DNA from: Sphingomonas lycopersici
GTDB taxonomy: Bacteria > Pseudomonadota > Alphaproteobacteria > Sphingomonadales > Sphingomonadaceae
DNA: 64,000 bases
Assembly (NCBI RefSeq): GCF_026130605.1
Contig: NZ_JANFAU010000006.1
Location: 1-64,000 of the forward strand
Reading direction: 5' to 3'
This document shows, in pieces, positions 50,705 to 60,488 of this stretch (within the stretch, counting starts at the first letter, position 1; each line of letters starts with the position of its first letter). The notes under the pieces are model-generated. The model was given only the letters and a program-made list of their open reading frames with translations. It did not search any database and had not been told where the DNA came from. A program made the translations under genes and the position numbers.

Positions 50705-52930
50705 ATGAACTTGATCGGAACCCGTTTGCATGACGTAGGGGAGGGGGGCGCTGGAGGCCGCTTGCTGGCGGAGCCAGCGGCCGGCACCAGCGTGCCGATA
50801 ATCCGCCAGTATCTGCGCATCGTGATGCGCTGGCGTTATGTTATTCTCGGCGCGACAGTTGCGTGCGTTCTTCTAGGCTTGATTGCCACGTTGTTAATGA
50901 AGCCGAAATATACGGCAGCAGTGACGATCGAGATCGCCCGCGAATCAAGCAAAATCACCGACTTTCAGGGAGTCGAGCGGGACACAAGTGTTGCGGATCA
51001 GGAATTTTATCAAACCCAATATGGACTGCTGCGCTCGCGTGCCTTGTCGGAGCGAGTGGCGTCGCAGTTACGGCTCATTGATGATCCGAAATTTTTTGAA
51101 AAATTCGGAGTCTCAAGGAATAAACCCGAATTCACCATTGTGAATGGTCGCTATGTTACGTCTGGGCACAACGCGAGGCTGCGGGCTGCCGGGGAAGTCC
51201 TGATCAAATATCTCAATGTAGCCCCCACCCGCCTCTCGCGCCTTGTAGACATCGAGTTCACCAGCCCGGATCCGGAATTTTCCGCAAAGGTAGCGAATGC
51301 CTGGGCGGAAAATTTTATCCAGACCAATCTGGAGCGAAAGATTCAGGCGACATCTTATGGCCGCAACCTGCTCCAACGGCAGCTCGCGCAGTTGAAGGAC
51401 AAGCTGGATGAATCTCAGCGCCAGCTCGTGTCTTATGCGTCGACCCAAAAAATCATCAACCTTCCGGCGCAGCCGGGCGGCGACGGCAAGACGACGGCCG
51501 AACGACCGATCGTCGCGGACGATCTTGCGGCGCTCAATCTGGCATTGTCACAGGCTACGGCCGACCGCATCCAAGCGGAAGCGCGTTACGAGCAGGCCGG
51601 GAAAGCCGGTGCTTCGACCGAGGCGCTCCGCAACCAGGCGATAAATTATTTGCGGCAGAAGCGCGCAGAACTCGCGGCCGACTATCAGCGGCTAATGACG
51701 CAGTTCGAGCCGGAATATCCTGCGGCCAAATCGATCCAGTCGCAGATCGACCAACTCGATCGTTCCATCGCCCGCGAGGAAGGACGCGTATCGGGGTCGC
51801 TACAGGCGGATTATCGCGAAGCGCGGGAGCGCGAGCGCGCCCTTCAGGATAAGGTCGAGAAGCTCAAGGCGAACTATCTCGACCTGCGGCGGCGCAGTAT
51901 CCAGTATAACATCTACCAGCAGGAGGTGGATACCAATCGCGCGCTTTATGATGGCCTGCTTCAGCGCTTCAAGGAGATCGGCGTCGCAGGTGGCGTAGGA
52001 GTCAACAACATATCTGTTGTCGATCCGGCAGATGCTCCGCAAAAGCCGTCCAGCCCACGCCTGCTGCTCAATCTCGCAATCTCGTTATTGGCGGGTCTCG
52101 GTTTGGGGACGCTCGCGGCCTTTGCGCTCGAGCAGATTGACGAGGCGATCGCAGATCCGGGCGAAGTCGAACGGCGCCTTGGTTTGCCGTTGCTCGGATC
52201 GGTGCCGAGGGTGGAGGGCGTAACACCCAAAGAAGCGCTGCTGGATCGCAAGTCGGATCTTTTCGACGCATATCTGGCGGTACAGACCAACCTCGCGTTT
52301 ACGACCGAACATGGTGTGCCGCGCTCGCTAGCAGTTACCTCCACGCGGCCGGCAGAAGGCAAATCGACCACCTCGCTGGCGCTTGCCACCACGCTTGCGC
52401 GCGCGCAGCGCAAGGTGATCTTGGTCGATGGCGACATGCGTTCACCCTCTGTGCACCACCTGGGCGGCGTCGATCACGAGCGCGGGCTAAGCAACTTCCT
52501 GTCGGGCGAAGACAATATTGAGACGCTGATCTTCACGATGAGCGATCTCGGCTTTACCGCCATGTCGGCCGGACCGATTCCGCCCAACGCTGCCGAGCTG
52601 CTAACCGGCAATCGCTTGGCGTTGCTGATCGAACGGTTGTTGGAGATCTATGATCATGTTGTGATCGATTCTCCGCCGGTTATGGGGCTCGCTGACGCGC
52701 CATTGATCGCCGCGCGTGTCGAGGGCGTGATCTATGCGGTGGAGTCGCATGGTATCCGATCGAGCCTGGTCAGAACTGCGCTGGGTCGGCTTGTCAGCGC
52801 CAGCGCACATATCGTCGGTGGTGTCCTCACCAAGTTCGAAGCGCGTAAGGCGCATTATGGTTATGGCTATGAATATGGCTATGGCTATGGTCGCGATGGC
52901 AAGACCAACAAGGCGGCGCGCGGCGGATGA
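50705..52930 (+). CDS. Polysaccharide co-polymerase / BY-kinase (Wzc-like)
   Basis: Controls chain length and export, in complex with Wza. The 741-residue protein has a Wzz domain flanked by two membrane helices (near residues 45-65 and 455-475), a long coiled coil between, then a cytoplasmic kinase with Walker A STRPAEGKSTTSLA and KVILVDGDMRSP, VVIDSPPVMGLADA. The C-terminus has the tyrosine cluster HYGYGYEYGYGYGRDG, the autophosphorylation site of bacterial tyrosine kinases. Its stop overlaps the next gene by four bases. Confidence 0.92.
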   Translation: MNLIGTRLHDVGEGGAGGRLLAEPAAGTSVPIIRQYLRIVMRWRYVILGATVACVLLGLIATLLMKPKYTAAVTIEIARESSKITDFQGVERDTSVADQEFYQTQYGLLRSRALSERVASQLRLIDDPKFFEKFGVSRNKPEFTIVNGRYVTSGHNARLRAAGEVLIKYLNVAPTRLSRLVDIEFTSPDPEFSAKVANAWAENFIQTNLERKIQATSYGRNLLQRQLAQLKDKLDESQRQLVSYASTQKIINLPAQPGGDGKTTAERPIVADDLAALNLALSQATADRIQAEARYEQAGKAGASTEALRNQAINYLRQKRAELAADYQRLMTQFEPEYPAAKSIQSQIDQLDRSIAREEGRVSGSLQADYREARERERALQDKVEKLKANYLDLRRRSIQYNIYQQEVDTNRALYDGLLQRFKEIGVAGGVGVNNISVVDPADAPQKPSSPRLLLNLAISLLAGLGLGTLAAFALEQIDEAIADPGEVERRLGLPLLGSVPRVEGVTPKEALLDRKSDLFDAYLAVQTNLAFTTEHGVPRSLAVTSTRPAEGKSTTSLALATTLARAQRKVILVDGDMRSPSVHHLGGVDHERGLSNFLSGEDNIETLIFTMSDLGFTAMSAGPIPPNAAELLTGNRLALLIERLLEIYDHVVIDSPPVMGLADAPLIAARVEGVIYAVESHGIRSSLVRTALGRLVSASAHIVGGVLTKFEARKAHYGYGYEYGYGYGRDGKTNKAARGG

Positions 52931-54159
52931 GATGGCGTGCCGGCACGCTGCCACGGCGCCCAGCCGGCGAGTGGATTGTCCGGATTGCGTTGGCGCTGGT
53001 CGCTATGCTGGCGGGCGTGTCGTCGCTCAAACAGTCGCTGGCCTATTCAGAGCGCGGCATCATGCCGGAGCTGGCGCACCAGCTTGCTCCGGGCGACGGG
53101 CGGATCACCGCGCTTCTCTCGGAAAAGCTTTCCAATCCAGAAGCGACGGCGACGGACCGCGCGGAGGCTGATCGGCTGGCGTCGTTGGCCCTACGCCAAG
53201 ACCCGACAGCGGTTCCAGCGTTGGCGACCCTTGGGATTGACGCGCAGATCCGCGGCGAAACGGCGCGGGCCCGCCGTATCTTCGCTTACGCGCAACTGCT
53301 GTCGCGGCGCGACCTGCGCACGCAGCTCTGGGCGATCGAAGATGCGGTGGCGCGGGGTGACGTTGCCGACGCGCTGCGGCAATATGATATCACTCTGCGA
53401 ACTTCCGAGTATGGACCGGACCTGTTGTTTCCGGTGCTTGCGAGTGCGATTGCGGATCCCGCGATCCGCGAGGCGTTGATGCGAACATTGGCCACAAAGC
53501 CGGCCTGGACGGCATCATTTATCGAATATGCCGCCGTGAACAGCCCCGACCCTCGGACCACTTTCAGCCTGTTAAGTGGACTGAGACGCATCGGGGTGGC
53601 GGTGCCGAGCAACGCGAAGGTGGCTTTGGTGAATGCCTTGCTCCGGGGCGACTTTTACGATGAGGCATGGACTTATTACGCATCCCTCCGGCCAGGCGCG
53701 AATCGCCGCCGATCGCGCGATTCGCGTTTCACTGCCCAATTCGATTCCCCTTCCCCGCTGGATTGGAACGTGATCGGCGATGCTGGCATCTCGGCTTCTA
53801 TTCAGCGCGGCGACAAGGGTGGTGTGTTCGATTTCTCTGCGCCTCCCAGCGTGGGGGGGGCGGTTTTGCGGCAGATGCAACTATTGCCGCCTGGAGATTA
53901 TTTGCTTGAGGGGCACAGCTCGAACATCGAGCAGCCCAGTGACGCGCGACCCTATTGGCAGTTGACCTGCGTCGACGGGCGGGAACTGGGCCGCGTCGAG
54001 ATCGCCAATTCGGCGCAGACAGGCGCCTATTTCGCCGGCCGGATCAGGGTGCCGACCGGGTGTGTGACACAATATCTGGTGTTGGTTGTACGCCCGTCGG
54101 ACTTAATTGCTGGATCGAGCGGCCAGATCGATCGCGTGCAGCTTGCGCCGGCACAGTGA
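52927..54159 (+). CDS. Hypothetical protein of export operon, TPR-like
   Basis: A 410-residue protein translated in overlap with the Wzc-like gene (ATGA). It has an N-terminal hydrophobic segment (residues 17-31), then helical repeats with an Ala/Leu/Arg pattern resembling tetratricopeptide repeats (ADRLASLALRQDPTAVPALA; GETARARRIFAYAQLL), and a beta-rich C-terminal domain with Cys pairs. Such proteins often accompany wza-wzc in sphingomonads. Likely periplasmic, with a scaffold role in export. Confidence 0.75.
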   Translation: MRWRAGTLPRRPAGEWIVRIALALVAMLAGVSSLKQSLAYSERGIMPELAHQLAPGDGRITALLSEKLSNPEATATDRAEADRLASLALRQDPTAVPALATLGIDAQIRGETARARRIFAYAQLLSRRDLRTQLWAIEDAVARGDVADALRQYDITLRTSEYGPDLLFPVLASAIADPAIREALMRTLATKPAWTASFIEYAAVNSPDPRTTFSLLSGLRRIGVAVPSNAKVALVNALLRGDFYDEAWTYYASLRPGANRRRSRDSRFTAQFDSPSPLDWNVIGDAGISASIQRGDKGGVFDFSAPPSVGGAVLRQMQLLPPGDYLLEGHSSNIEQPSDARPYWQLTCVDGRELGRVEIANSAQTGAYFAGRIRVPTGCVTQYLVLVVRPSDLIAGSSGQIDRVQLAPAQ

Positions 54160-54172
54160 CGGGGGCGTGGTG

Positions 54173-54481
54173 ATGCGGATGTGCAATATAGCGTTGGCAG
54201 TATTTTTGCTGACCACGACGCCTGCCATGGCGCAGAAAGTTACCGCCGGCCGCGTTGCAAATTCAGCGGTCGGCGAGGTGGGCAAGCGTCAGACGAAAGA
54301 GCAGGGCGTCATCGGTATCGAGGCGATGGCGCGGGTCGACAACCGCATTCAGAACCGCGTGCAATCGCGCATTCGTAACCGGATCGACCGCTATTATGAT
54401 CCGGAAGCCAATGCAATCTCGCCATTCGCCGTGGCCAGCGACAAGGCGCGTAACGCCGTAAAAGCGCGCAGGCGGCCGTAG
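54173..54481 (+). CDS. Small secreted basic protein
   Basis: A 102-residue protein with a Sec signal peptide (MRMCNIALAVFLLTTTPAMA) and a basic, helical mature part (NRIQNRVQSRIRNRIDRYYD, with a heptad-like Arg/Ile pattern). The start at 54173 has GGGGG upstream. It is the last gene of the export operon, 13 bases after the previous stop. Function unknown. Confidence 0.68.
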   Translation: MRMCNIALAVFLLTTTPAMAQKVTAGRVANSAVGEVGKRQTKEQGVIGIEAMARVDNRIQNRVQSRIRNRIDRYYDPEANAISPFAVASDKARNAVKARRRP

Positions 54482-54581
54482 TAACGGACCGCGCCCCACA
54501 GGTGCGCGGCAGATGAAGACTTAAGTAGCGGGGCTGTTGAAAGCCGGTATTGATCACAAAATCCGTGTGGATCGCGCGTCC

Positions 54582-54611
54582 GCGCCGGCACTGGTTCCGC
54601 GCCTGAGCGAT
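54582..54611 (+). repeat. Right direct repeat of exopolysaccharide island
   Basis: 29 of 30 bases identical to the 3' end of the CorA/ZntB gene (30776-30805). It reads RRHWFRA-stop in the same direction without the rest of the gene, so it is a duplicated fragment or a former attachment site. It lies in the 210-base gap before the macroglobulin gene. Confidence 0.75.
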
Positions 54612-54691
54612 TACACGAATTAACGCTGTTTCCTGCTGGACTTACGGCACTTTTCATCGATAGCCTCGCCGCGGTCTCGGGAGGACACTCG

Positions 54692-57600
54692 ATGAAGCTC
54701 GCCGCCAAGCTTGCCCTGCTCGCGCTGGCGATCGCGCCGGTCGCGGCCCTCAGCGACAATGCGCCGCGGGTGATCCTTGCCCAGCCGGGGATCGGCGGCG
54801 GGACGATCGAGCGTTTCACCCTGCGCTTCAGCCAGCCGATGGCGCCGCTCGGCGATCCGCGCGCCGCCGCGCCGGCGACCGCCGAATGTTCGGTCGCCGG
54901 GCAGGGGCGCTGGGTCGACCAGCAGACCTGGGTCTATGAATTCGAACGCCCGCTGCCCGGCGGAACGACGTGCCGCTTCAAGACGGTCGACGGGCTCAGG
55001 AGCGTCGCGGGCTATGCGCTGGCCGGCGCGCAGAATTTCACCGTCGATGCCGGCGGGCCGGTGGCGCGCGCGGTGCTCCCCTCGGGCGGGGGCGACGAGA
55101 TCGAGGAGGACCAGACCTTCCTCGTCGCGGCCAATATGCCCGCCGATCCGCGTTCGATCGCGGCCAATGCCTATTGCGCGGTCGACGGGATCGGCGAGAA
55201 GATCCCGGTCGACGTGCTCCCCGCCGATCTGCCGGGCAAATTGATCGGCGCGATGGGCAAGGACCGCTGGGAGGTGCGTAACTTCCTGGAGAACGCCGGG
55301 CTGCCGGGCGATCTCGCCACCGCCTCCGCCGCCGATCGCCAGCGCGCGGTCGCCGGGGTGGTGGCGCTGAAATGCCGCCGCAATTTGCCGCCGGGGCGCG
55401 ACATGGCGCTGGTGTGGGGGGCGAATATCGCCGGTGTCGGCGGCAAGCTCGCCGGGGCCGACCAGCGCTTCGACTATAAGGTGCGCAAGCCGTTCGCGGC
55501 GCGGTTCGAATGTTCGCGGGTCAACCCGCAGGCGGGGTGCAGCCCGGTCGAAAAGGCGTGGGTGCGCTTCTCCGCGCCGGTGGCGATGTCGGTCGCGCAG
55601 CAAATCCGCATCACCCTGCCCGACGGCAAGACGATCGCGCCGACCTTCAGCGACGACGAGAAGAAGAAGGCGACGATCGCCGATATCGGCTTCGCCGCGC
55701 CCTTGCCTTATGCCACCGCGGCGAAGCTCGAACTGCCGCAGGGGGTGAAGGACGAGAGCGGCCGCGCCTTGTCCAATGCCGAGCGCTTCCCGCTCGATAT
55801 CCGCTTCGATCGCGCCCCGCCTCTGGTCAAGTTCGCCGCGCCGTTCGGGATTCTCGAGGCGAAGGAAGGCGGCGTGCTGCCGGTGACGGTGCGCAATGTC
55901 GAGCCCGCGCTGCAGGGCCGCAACCTCACCGTCGGCGGGCAGGCGCTGCGCGTCGCGGACAAGGACGGCGCGGTGGCGGACTGGCTGCGCCGCGTCTCCG
56001 CCGCGGGCGATACGCGCTACGAATCGGTCAAGCGCGGCGAGGAAACGGTCGAGGTCAACCACACCGGCGACACCTCGATCCTCGGCAAGCAGGGCGCGCC
56101 GCTCAATGTCGCCTTGCCCGGCAAGGGGCAGGATTTCGAGGTGGTCGGGGTGCCGCTCGGCAAGCCCGGCTTCTATGTCGTCGAACTGGCGAGCCCGGTG
56201 CTCGGCCGCGCCTTGCTCGGGCGCGATGCGCCGCGTTATGTCGCGGCGGCGGCGCTCGTCACCAATATGGCGGTGCATTTCAAATGGGGCCGCGAACGCA
56301 GCCTCGCCTGGGTCACCGCGCTCGACAGCGGCAAGCCGGTCGCCAATGCCAATGTCGCGGTGACCGACAGCTGCACCGGCGAGGTGCTGGCGCGCGGCAT
56401 CACCGATCGCTCGGGCGGGTTGTTCGTCAAGGGCGGGCTGCCCGAACCGGCGACCTATGGCAGCTGCAACGACAATTCGTCGACGCATCCCCTGATGGTC
56501 TCGGCGCGCGCCGGGGGCGATTTCAGCTTCACGCTCACCCAATGGGGCGACGGCATCCGGCCGTATGATTTCGATCTGCCGTACGGCTATTCGAAGCCCG
56601 ACGACGTGTTCCACACCGTGTTCGACCGCGCTTTGGTCCGCGCCGGCGAGACGGTGCACATGAAGCATATCGTGCGCCGCCCGGTCGGCGCCGGCTTTAC
56701 GATTCCCGCCGGGTTCACCGGCACGTTGCGGCTGTCGCATCGCGGATCGGACACCGAATTCGACGTGCCGCTGACGATCGACGCCAACGGCATCGGCGAG
56801 ACGACATGGACCGCGCCGCAAGGCGCGCCGATGGGCGATTACGATCTGCGCGTGATCGCGGGCGAGCGGACGATCTACACCCAGCAATCGTTCCGGCTCG
56901 ACGAATATCGCCTGCCGACGATGCGCGCGACGGTGAGCGGGCCGAAGGGTGCGGTGGTGCGGCCCAAGACGGTGCCGCTCGACCTGTTCGTCGGTTACCT
57001 CTCCGGCGGGGGCGCCTCCAATCTGCCGGTCGATATGCGCGTCGGCTGGTTCGCGCATCGCAACACGCCCGACGGCTATGACGCTTATACCTTCGGCGGC
57101 CGCGCGGTGCAGGAGGGGGTGAAGCCGCTCAACGGCGACGGCGAGGAGGACGGCCCGACCTTGCCCCCGACGCAGACCTTGCCCGCGCGGCTCGGCGCCG
57201 ACGGCACCGGGCGGCAATCGATCGAGGTGCCGCAGGGGCTCGATGGCACGACCGACATGACGGTCGAGATGGATTATCAGGACGCCAACGGCCAGACCTT
57301 GACCGCCTCGCGGACGATCCCCGTCTTCGCTTCGCGCGTCCAGCTCGGGGTCAAGACCGACGGCTGGCTGATGAAGCAGGACGATTTGCGGCTCCGCTTC
57401 GTCGCGCTCGACCCCGAGGGCAAGCCGATCAAGGGGCAGAAGATCAATGTCGCGCTGTACAGCCGGCAGATCCTTACCGCGCGGCGCCGGCTGATCGGCG
57501 GCTTCTACGCCTATGACAATCAGATGCGGACGACCAAGCTCTCCGCTTCCTGTTCGGCGACGACCGACGCGCAGGGGCTGGCGCAATGCGCGGTCGATCC

Positions 57601-60484
57601 GGGGGTGTCGGGCGAAGTCTATGCCGTCGCCACCGCGGCCGATGCCGACGGCAATGTCGCGCGCGCGGTCCGCTCGGTGTGGCTGGCGGGCGACGACGAT
57701 TGGTGGTTCGGCGGCGACAATGGCGACCGGATGGACGTCGTGGCCGAGCAACCCGCCTATAAGGCCGGCGACACCGCGCGCTTCCAGGTGCGGATGCCGT
57801 TCCGTTCCGCCACCGCCCTGGTGACGGTCGAGCGCGAGGGCGTGCTGTCGAGCTTCGTCACCGAATTGTCGGGCAAGGACCCGGTGGTCGAGGTGAAGAT
57901 GCCGGGAAGCTATGCGCCCGACGTCTATGTCTCGGTGATGGCGGTGCGCGGGCGCGTGACGCAAAGCTGGTGGGGCTGGTTCAAGAGCCTGTTCGGCGCG
58001 CGCGACGAGGCGCCGGCGGCGACCGCGACGGTCGATCTGTCGAAACCGGCCTATCGCCTCGGGATCGCCAAGGTGAAGGTCGGGTGGGAAGCGCATAAGC
58101 TGGCGGTGACAGTGAAGCCCGATCGCGAACGTTATGCCGCGCGCGAGACCGCGCAGGTGGCGATCGCGGTGACCGGGCCGGACGGCAAGCCCGCGCGGAC
58201 CGCCGATGTCGCCTTCGCCGCGGTCGATCAGGCATTGCTCCAGCTCGCCCCCAATGAATCGTGGGACGTGCTCACCGCGATGATGGGCGAACGCCCGCTC
58301 TCGGTGCTCACCGCCACCGCGCAGATGCAGGTGGTCGGCAAGCGGCATTACGGGCGCAAGGCGGTCGAGGCGGGCGGCGGCGGTGGCGCGGATAGCGCGG
58401 CGCTCAACCGCGAGAATTTCCAGCCGGTGCTGTTGTGGAAGGGCCGCGTCGCGCTCGATGCGCAGGGGCGGGCGATCGTCCCGGTGGTGCTCAACGATGC
58501 CTTGTCCTCGTTCCGGCTGGTGGCGATCGCCACCGACGGCGCGGACCGCTTCGGGATGGGGGCGACCAATATCCGCACCGCGCAGGATCTGTCGCTCTAT
58601 GCCGGGCTGCCGCCGGTGGTGCGCACCGGGGATCAATATGCCGCGGGGTTCACACTCAGGAACGGCTCGGACAAGCCGATGACGGTGACCGCGGAGGTCG
58701 CGCTCACCCCGCGCATCGCCACCGGGCGGCCGCTCACGGTGACGATCCCGGCGGGCGGCGCGGCGCCGATCGCGTGGAACCTCACCGCGCCGCCGCAGCC
58801 GGGCAATCTGCGCTGGCAGGTCAGCGCGCGGACCAGCGACGGCAGCGCGGCGGACAAGGTGACGGTGACGCAGGAAGTGGTGCCCGCGGTGCCGGTCGAG
58901 GTGTGGGCGTCGACGCTCGCGCGCATCGGCGCCGAAACGACGATCCCGATCCGCGCGCCCGCCGGGGCGCTAAAGGGATTGGGCGGCGGGATGGGATCGG
59001 TCGACCTTCGGCTCGACGATACGCTCGCGCCGCCGATGGCGGGGGTGCGCGCGTTCATGGCGGCCTATCCCTATCAATGTTTCGAGCAGCGGATGAGCCG
59101 TATCGTCGCTTTGGGCGATACCGCCGGCTGGACCCAGCTTGCGGGCGAGATCCCGGCCTATCAGGCGCCCGACGGGTTGCTGCGCTACTGGCCGAGCGAA
59201 AGCCTGCAGGGATCGGAGGCGCTGACCGCTTACGTCCTGTCGATGGCGGGTGAGGCGGGGCTGGCGATCCCCGAGGCGAGCCGGACCAAGATGGTCGAGG
59301 GGCTGCGCGCGGTGCTCGACGGGCGGCTGCGGCGCGAGGAATATGGCGATGTCCGGCTCCAGCGGCTCGCCGCCTTCGCCGCGCTCGCCCGCGCCGGCGC
59401 GGCGACCCCGGCGATGCTCGGCCAGATCGGGTTGACCCCGGCGGAAATGCCCACCGCGAGCCTGGCCGATTATCTCCTCGCGCTCGATCGCGTCTCGGGG
59501 CTCGCCAATGCGCAGGCGTTGCGCGGCGCGGGCGAGACCGCGCTGCGCAGCCGATTGGTCTATGAAGGAACGCGGCTCGATCTCAGCGATGCGTCGAACA
59601 TGCCGTGGTGGCTGATGTCCTCGGCCGACGAAGGCTCGATCAAGGCATTGCTCGCGGTGCTCGGCAAACCCGGCTGGCAGGACGAGGGGCCGAAGATGAT
59701 GGTCGGCCTCGCGCTTCGCCAGCAGCGCGGGCGCTGGGATACCACCACCGCCAACGCCTGGGGGGCGCTGACCGTGCGGCGCTTCGCCCAGCTCTATCCG
59801 GCGACCGCGATCGCGGGGACGACGACCGCGACCCTGGGGCAGCGCAGCGCGACCTTCGCCTGGCCGCTCGCGGCGGACCGGCGGCAGGCGTCGCTGCCGC
59901 TGCCGGCGGGGCAGACGCCGCTGGTGCTGCGCCAGTCGGGCGGGGCGGGGCCGTGGGCGACCGTCTCGGTGCGCGCGGCGGTGCCGCTCACCCAGCCGCT
60001 CTCGGCGGGCTATCGGCTGTCGCGCAAGGTCGAGGTGGTCCAGCGCCGCGTCGCCGGGCAACTGACCCGCGGCGACGTGCTGCGCATCACGCTGACGGTC
60101 GACGCGACCGCCGAGCGCAACTGGGTGGTGATCGACGATCCGATCCCCGGCGGGGCGACGATCGTCGGCGATCTCGGCGGGCAATCGAAGATGCTCGCCG
60201 ATCAGGCGAGCGGCGGCGACGGGGTCAAATTCGGCGCGGTCGATGGCGACGGCAAGCTGTGGGACGTCCAGGTCGGGGTCGTCCCGGCCTATATCGAGCG
60301 CGGCAATGCGGCGTGGCGCGCTTTCTACGCCTGGGTGCCGCGCGGGCGGTTCCAGGCGTCGTACATGCTGCGGCTGAACGGCGCCGGGCGCTTCCAGCTC
60401 CCGCCGACGCGGGTCGAGGCGATGTATTCGCCCGCGATCCACGCCGCGGTGCCCAATGCGCCGGTGGTGGTGGTGCAGAAGTGA
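54692..60484 (+). CDS. yfhM: Bacterial alpha-2-macroglobulin (YfhM/MG2-type)
   Basis: Giant periplasmic protease trap, 1930 residues. It has a signal peptide (MKLAAKLALLALAIAPVAAL) and then MG domains; the thioester motif CFEQ is intact (Cys1463), so it can form covalent bonds with proteases cutting its bait region. Unlike E. coli YfhM there is no lipobox Cys, so it is probably soluble in the periplasm. It is followed four bases later by the pbpC gene, the classic pairing in which the trap protects cells during envelope repair by PBP1C. Confidence 0.92.
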   Translation: MKLAAKLALLALAIAPVAALSDNAPRVILAQPGIGGGTIERFTLRFSQPMAPLGDPRAAAPATAECSVAGQGRWVDQQTWVYEFERPLPGGTTCRFKTVDGLRSVAGYALAGAQNFTVDAGGPVARAVLPSGGGDEIEEDQTFLVAANMPADPRSIAANAYCAVDGIGEKIPVDVLPADLPGKLIGAMGKDRWEVRNFLENAGLPGDLATASAADRQRAVAGVVALKCRRNLPPGRDMALVWGANIAGVGGKLAGADQRFDYKVRKPFAARFECSRVNPQAGCSPVEKAWVRFSAPVAMSVAQQIRITLPDGKTIAPTFSDDEKKKATIADIGFAAPLPYATAAKLELPQGVKDESGRALSNAERFPLDIRFDRAPPLVKFAAPFGILEAKEGGVLPVTVRNVEPALQGRNLTVGGQALRVADKDGAVADWLRRVSAAGDTRYESVKRGEETVEVNHTGDTSILGKQGAPLNVALPGKGQDFEVVGVPLGKPGFYVVELASPVLGRALLGRDAPRYVAAAALVTNMAVHFKWGRERSLAWVTALDSGKPVANANVAVTDSCTGEVLARGITDRSGGLFVKGGLPEPATYGSCNDNSSTHPLMVSARAGGDFSFTLTQWGDGIRPYDFDLPYGYSKPDDVFHTVFDRALVRAGETVHMKHIVRRPVGAGFTIPAGFTGTLRLSHRGSDTEFDVPLTIDANGIGETTWTAPQGAPMGDYDLRVIAGERTIYTQQSFRLDEYRLPTMRATVSGPKGAVVRPKTVPLDLFVGYLSGGGASNLPVDMRVGWFAHRNTPDGYDAYTFGGRAVQEGVKPLNGDGEEDGPTLPPTQTLPARLGADGTGRQSIEVPQGLDGTTDMTVEMDYQDANGQTLTASRTIPVFASRVQLGVKTDGWLMKQDDLRLRFVALDPEGKPIKGQKINVALYSRQILTARRRLIGGFYAYDNQMRTTKLSASCSATTDAQGLAQCAVDPGVSGEVYAVATAADADGNVARAVRSVWLAGDDDWWFGGDNGDRMDVVAEQPAYKAGDTARFQVRMPFRSATALVTVEREGVLSSFVTELSGKDPVVEVKMPGSYAPDVYVSVMAVRGRVTQSWWGWFKSLFGARDEAPAATATVDLSKPAYRLGIAKVKVGWEAHKLAVTVKPDRERYAARETAQVAIAVTGPDGKPARTADVAFAAVDQALLQLAPNESWDVLTAMMGERPLSVLTATAQMQVVGKRHYGRKAVEAGGGGGADSAALNRENFQPVLLWKGRVALDAQGRAIVPVVLNDALSSFRLVAIATDGADRFGMGATNIRTAQDLSLYAGLPPVVRTGDQYAAGFTLRNGSDKPMTVTAEVALTPRIATGRPLTVTIPAGGAAPIAWNLTAPPQPGNLRWQVSARTSDGSAADKVTVTQEVVPAVPVEVWASTLARIGAETTIPIRAPAGALKGLGGGMGSVDLRLDDTLAPPMAGVRAFMAAYPYQCFEQRMSRIVALGDTAGWTQLAGEIPAYQAPDGLLRYWPSESLQGSEALTAYVLSMAGEAGLAIPEASRTKMVEGLRAVLDGRLRREEYGDVRLQRLAAFAALARAGAATPAMLGQIGLTPAEMPTASLADYLLALDRVSGLANAQALRGAGETALRSRLVYEGTRLDLSDASNMPWWLMSSADEGSIKALLAVLGKPGWQDEGPKMMVGLALRQQRGRWDTTTANAWGALTVRRFAQLYPATAIAGTTTATLGQRSATFAWPLAADRRQASLPLPAGQTPLVLRQSGGAGPWATVSVRAAVPLTQPLSAGYRLSRKVEVVQRRVAGQLTRGDVLRITLTVDATAERNWVVIDDPIPGGATIVGDLGGQSKMLADQASGGDGVKFGAVDGDGKLWDVQVGVVPAYIERGNAAWRAFYAWVPRGRFQASYMLRLNGAGRFQLPPTRVEAMYSPAIHAAVPNAPVVVVQK

Positions 60485-60488
60485 CGCG

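Larger units (their letters stand above)
30806..54611. mobile_element. Exopolysaccharide gene island (candidate)
   Basis: A 23.8-kb block of polysaccharide genes lying between two copies of the CorA gene's 3' end. The block has several parts noticeably more AT-rich than the core (for instance 40.9-42.0 kb). There is no integrase or transposase inside, so mobility would be past or by homologous exchange. Island status is inferred from the 29/30 direct repeat and gene content. Confidence 0.5.

Noticed and set aside
54620..58636. 1338-residue leftward ORF opposite the macroglobulin gene
   Set aside because: It is an antisense shadow: Arg/His/Ala-rich composition without domains, while the forward strand carries a complete macroglobulin.
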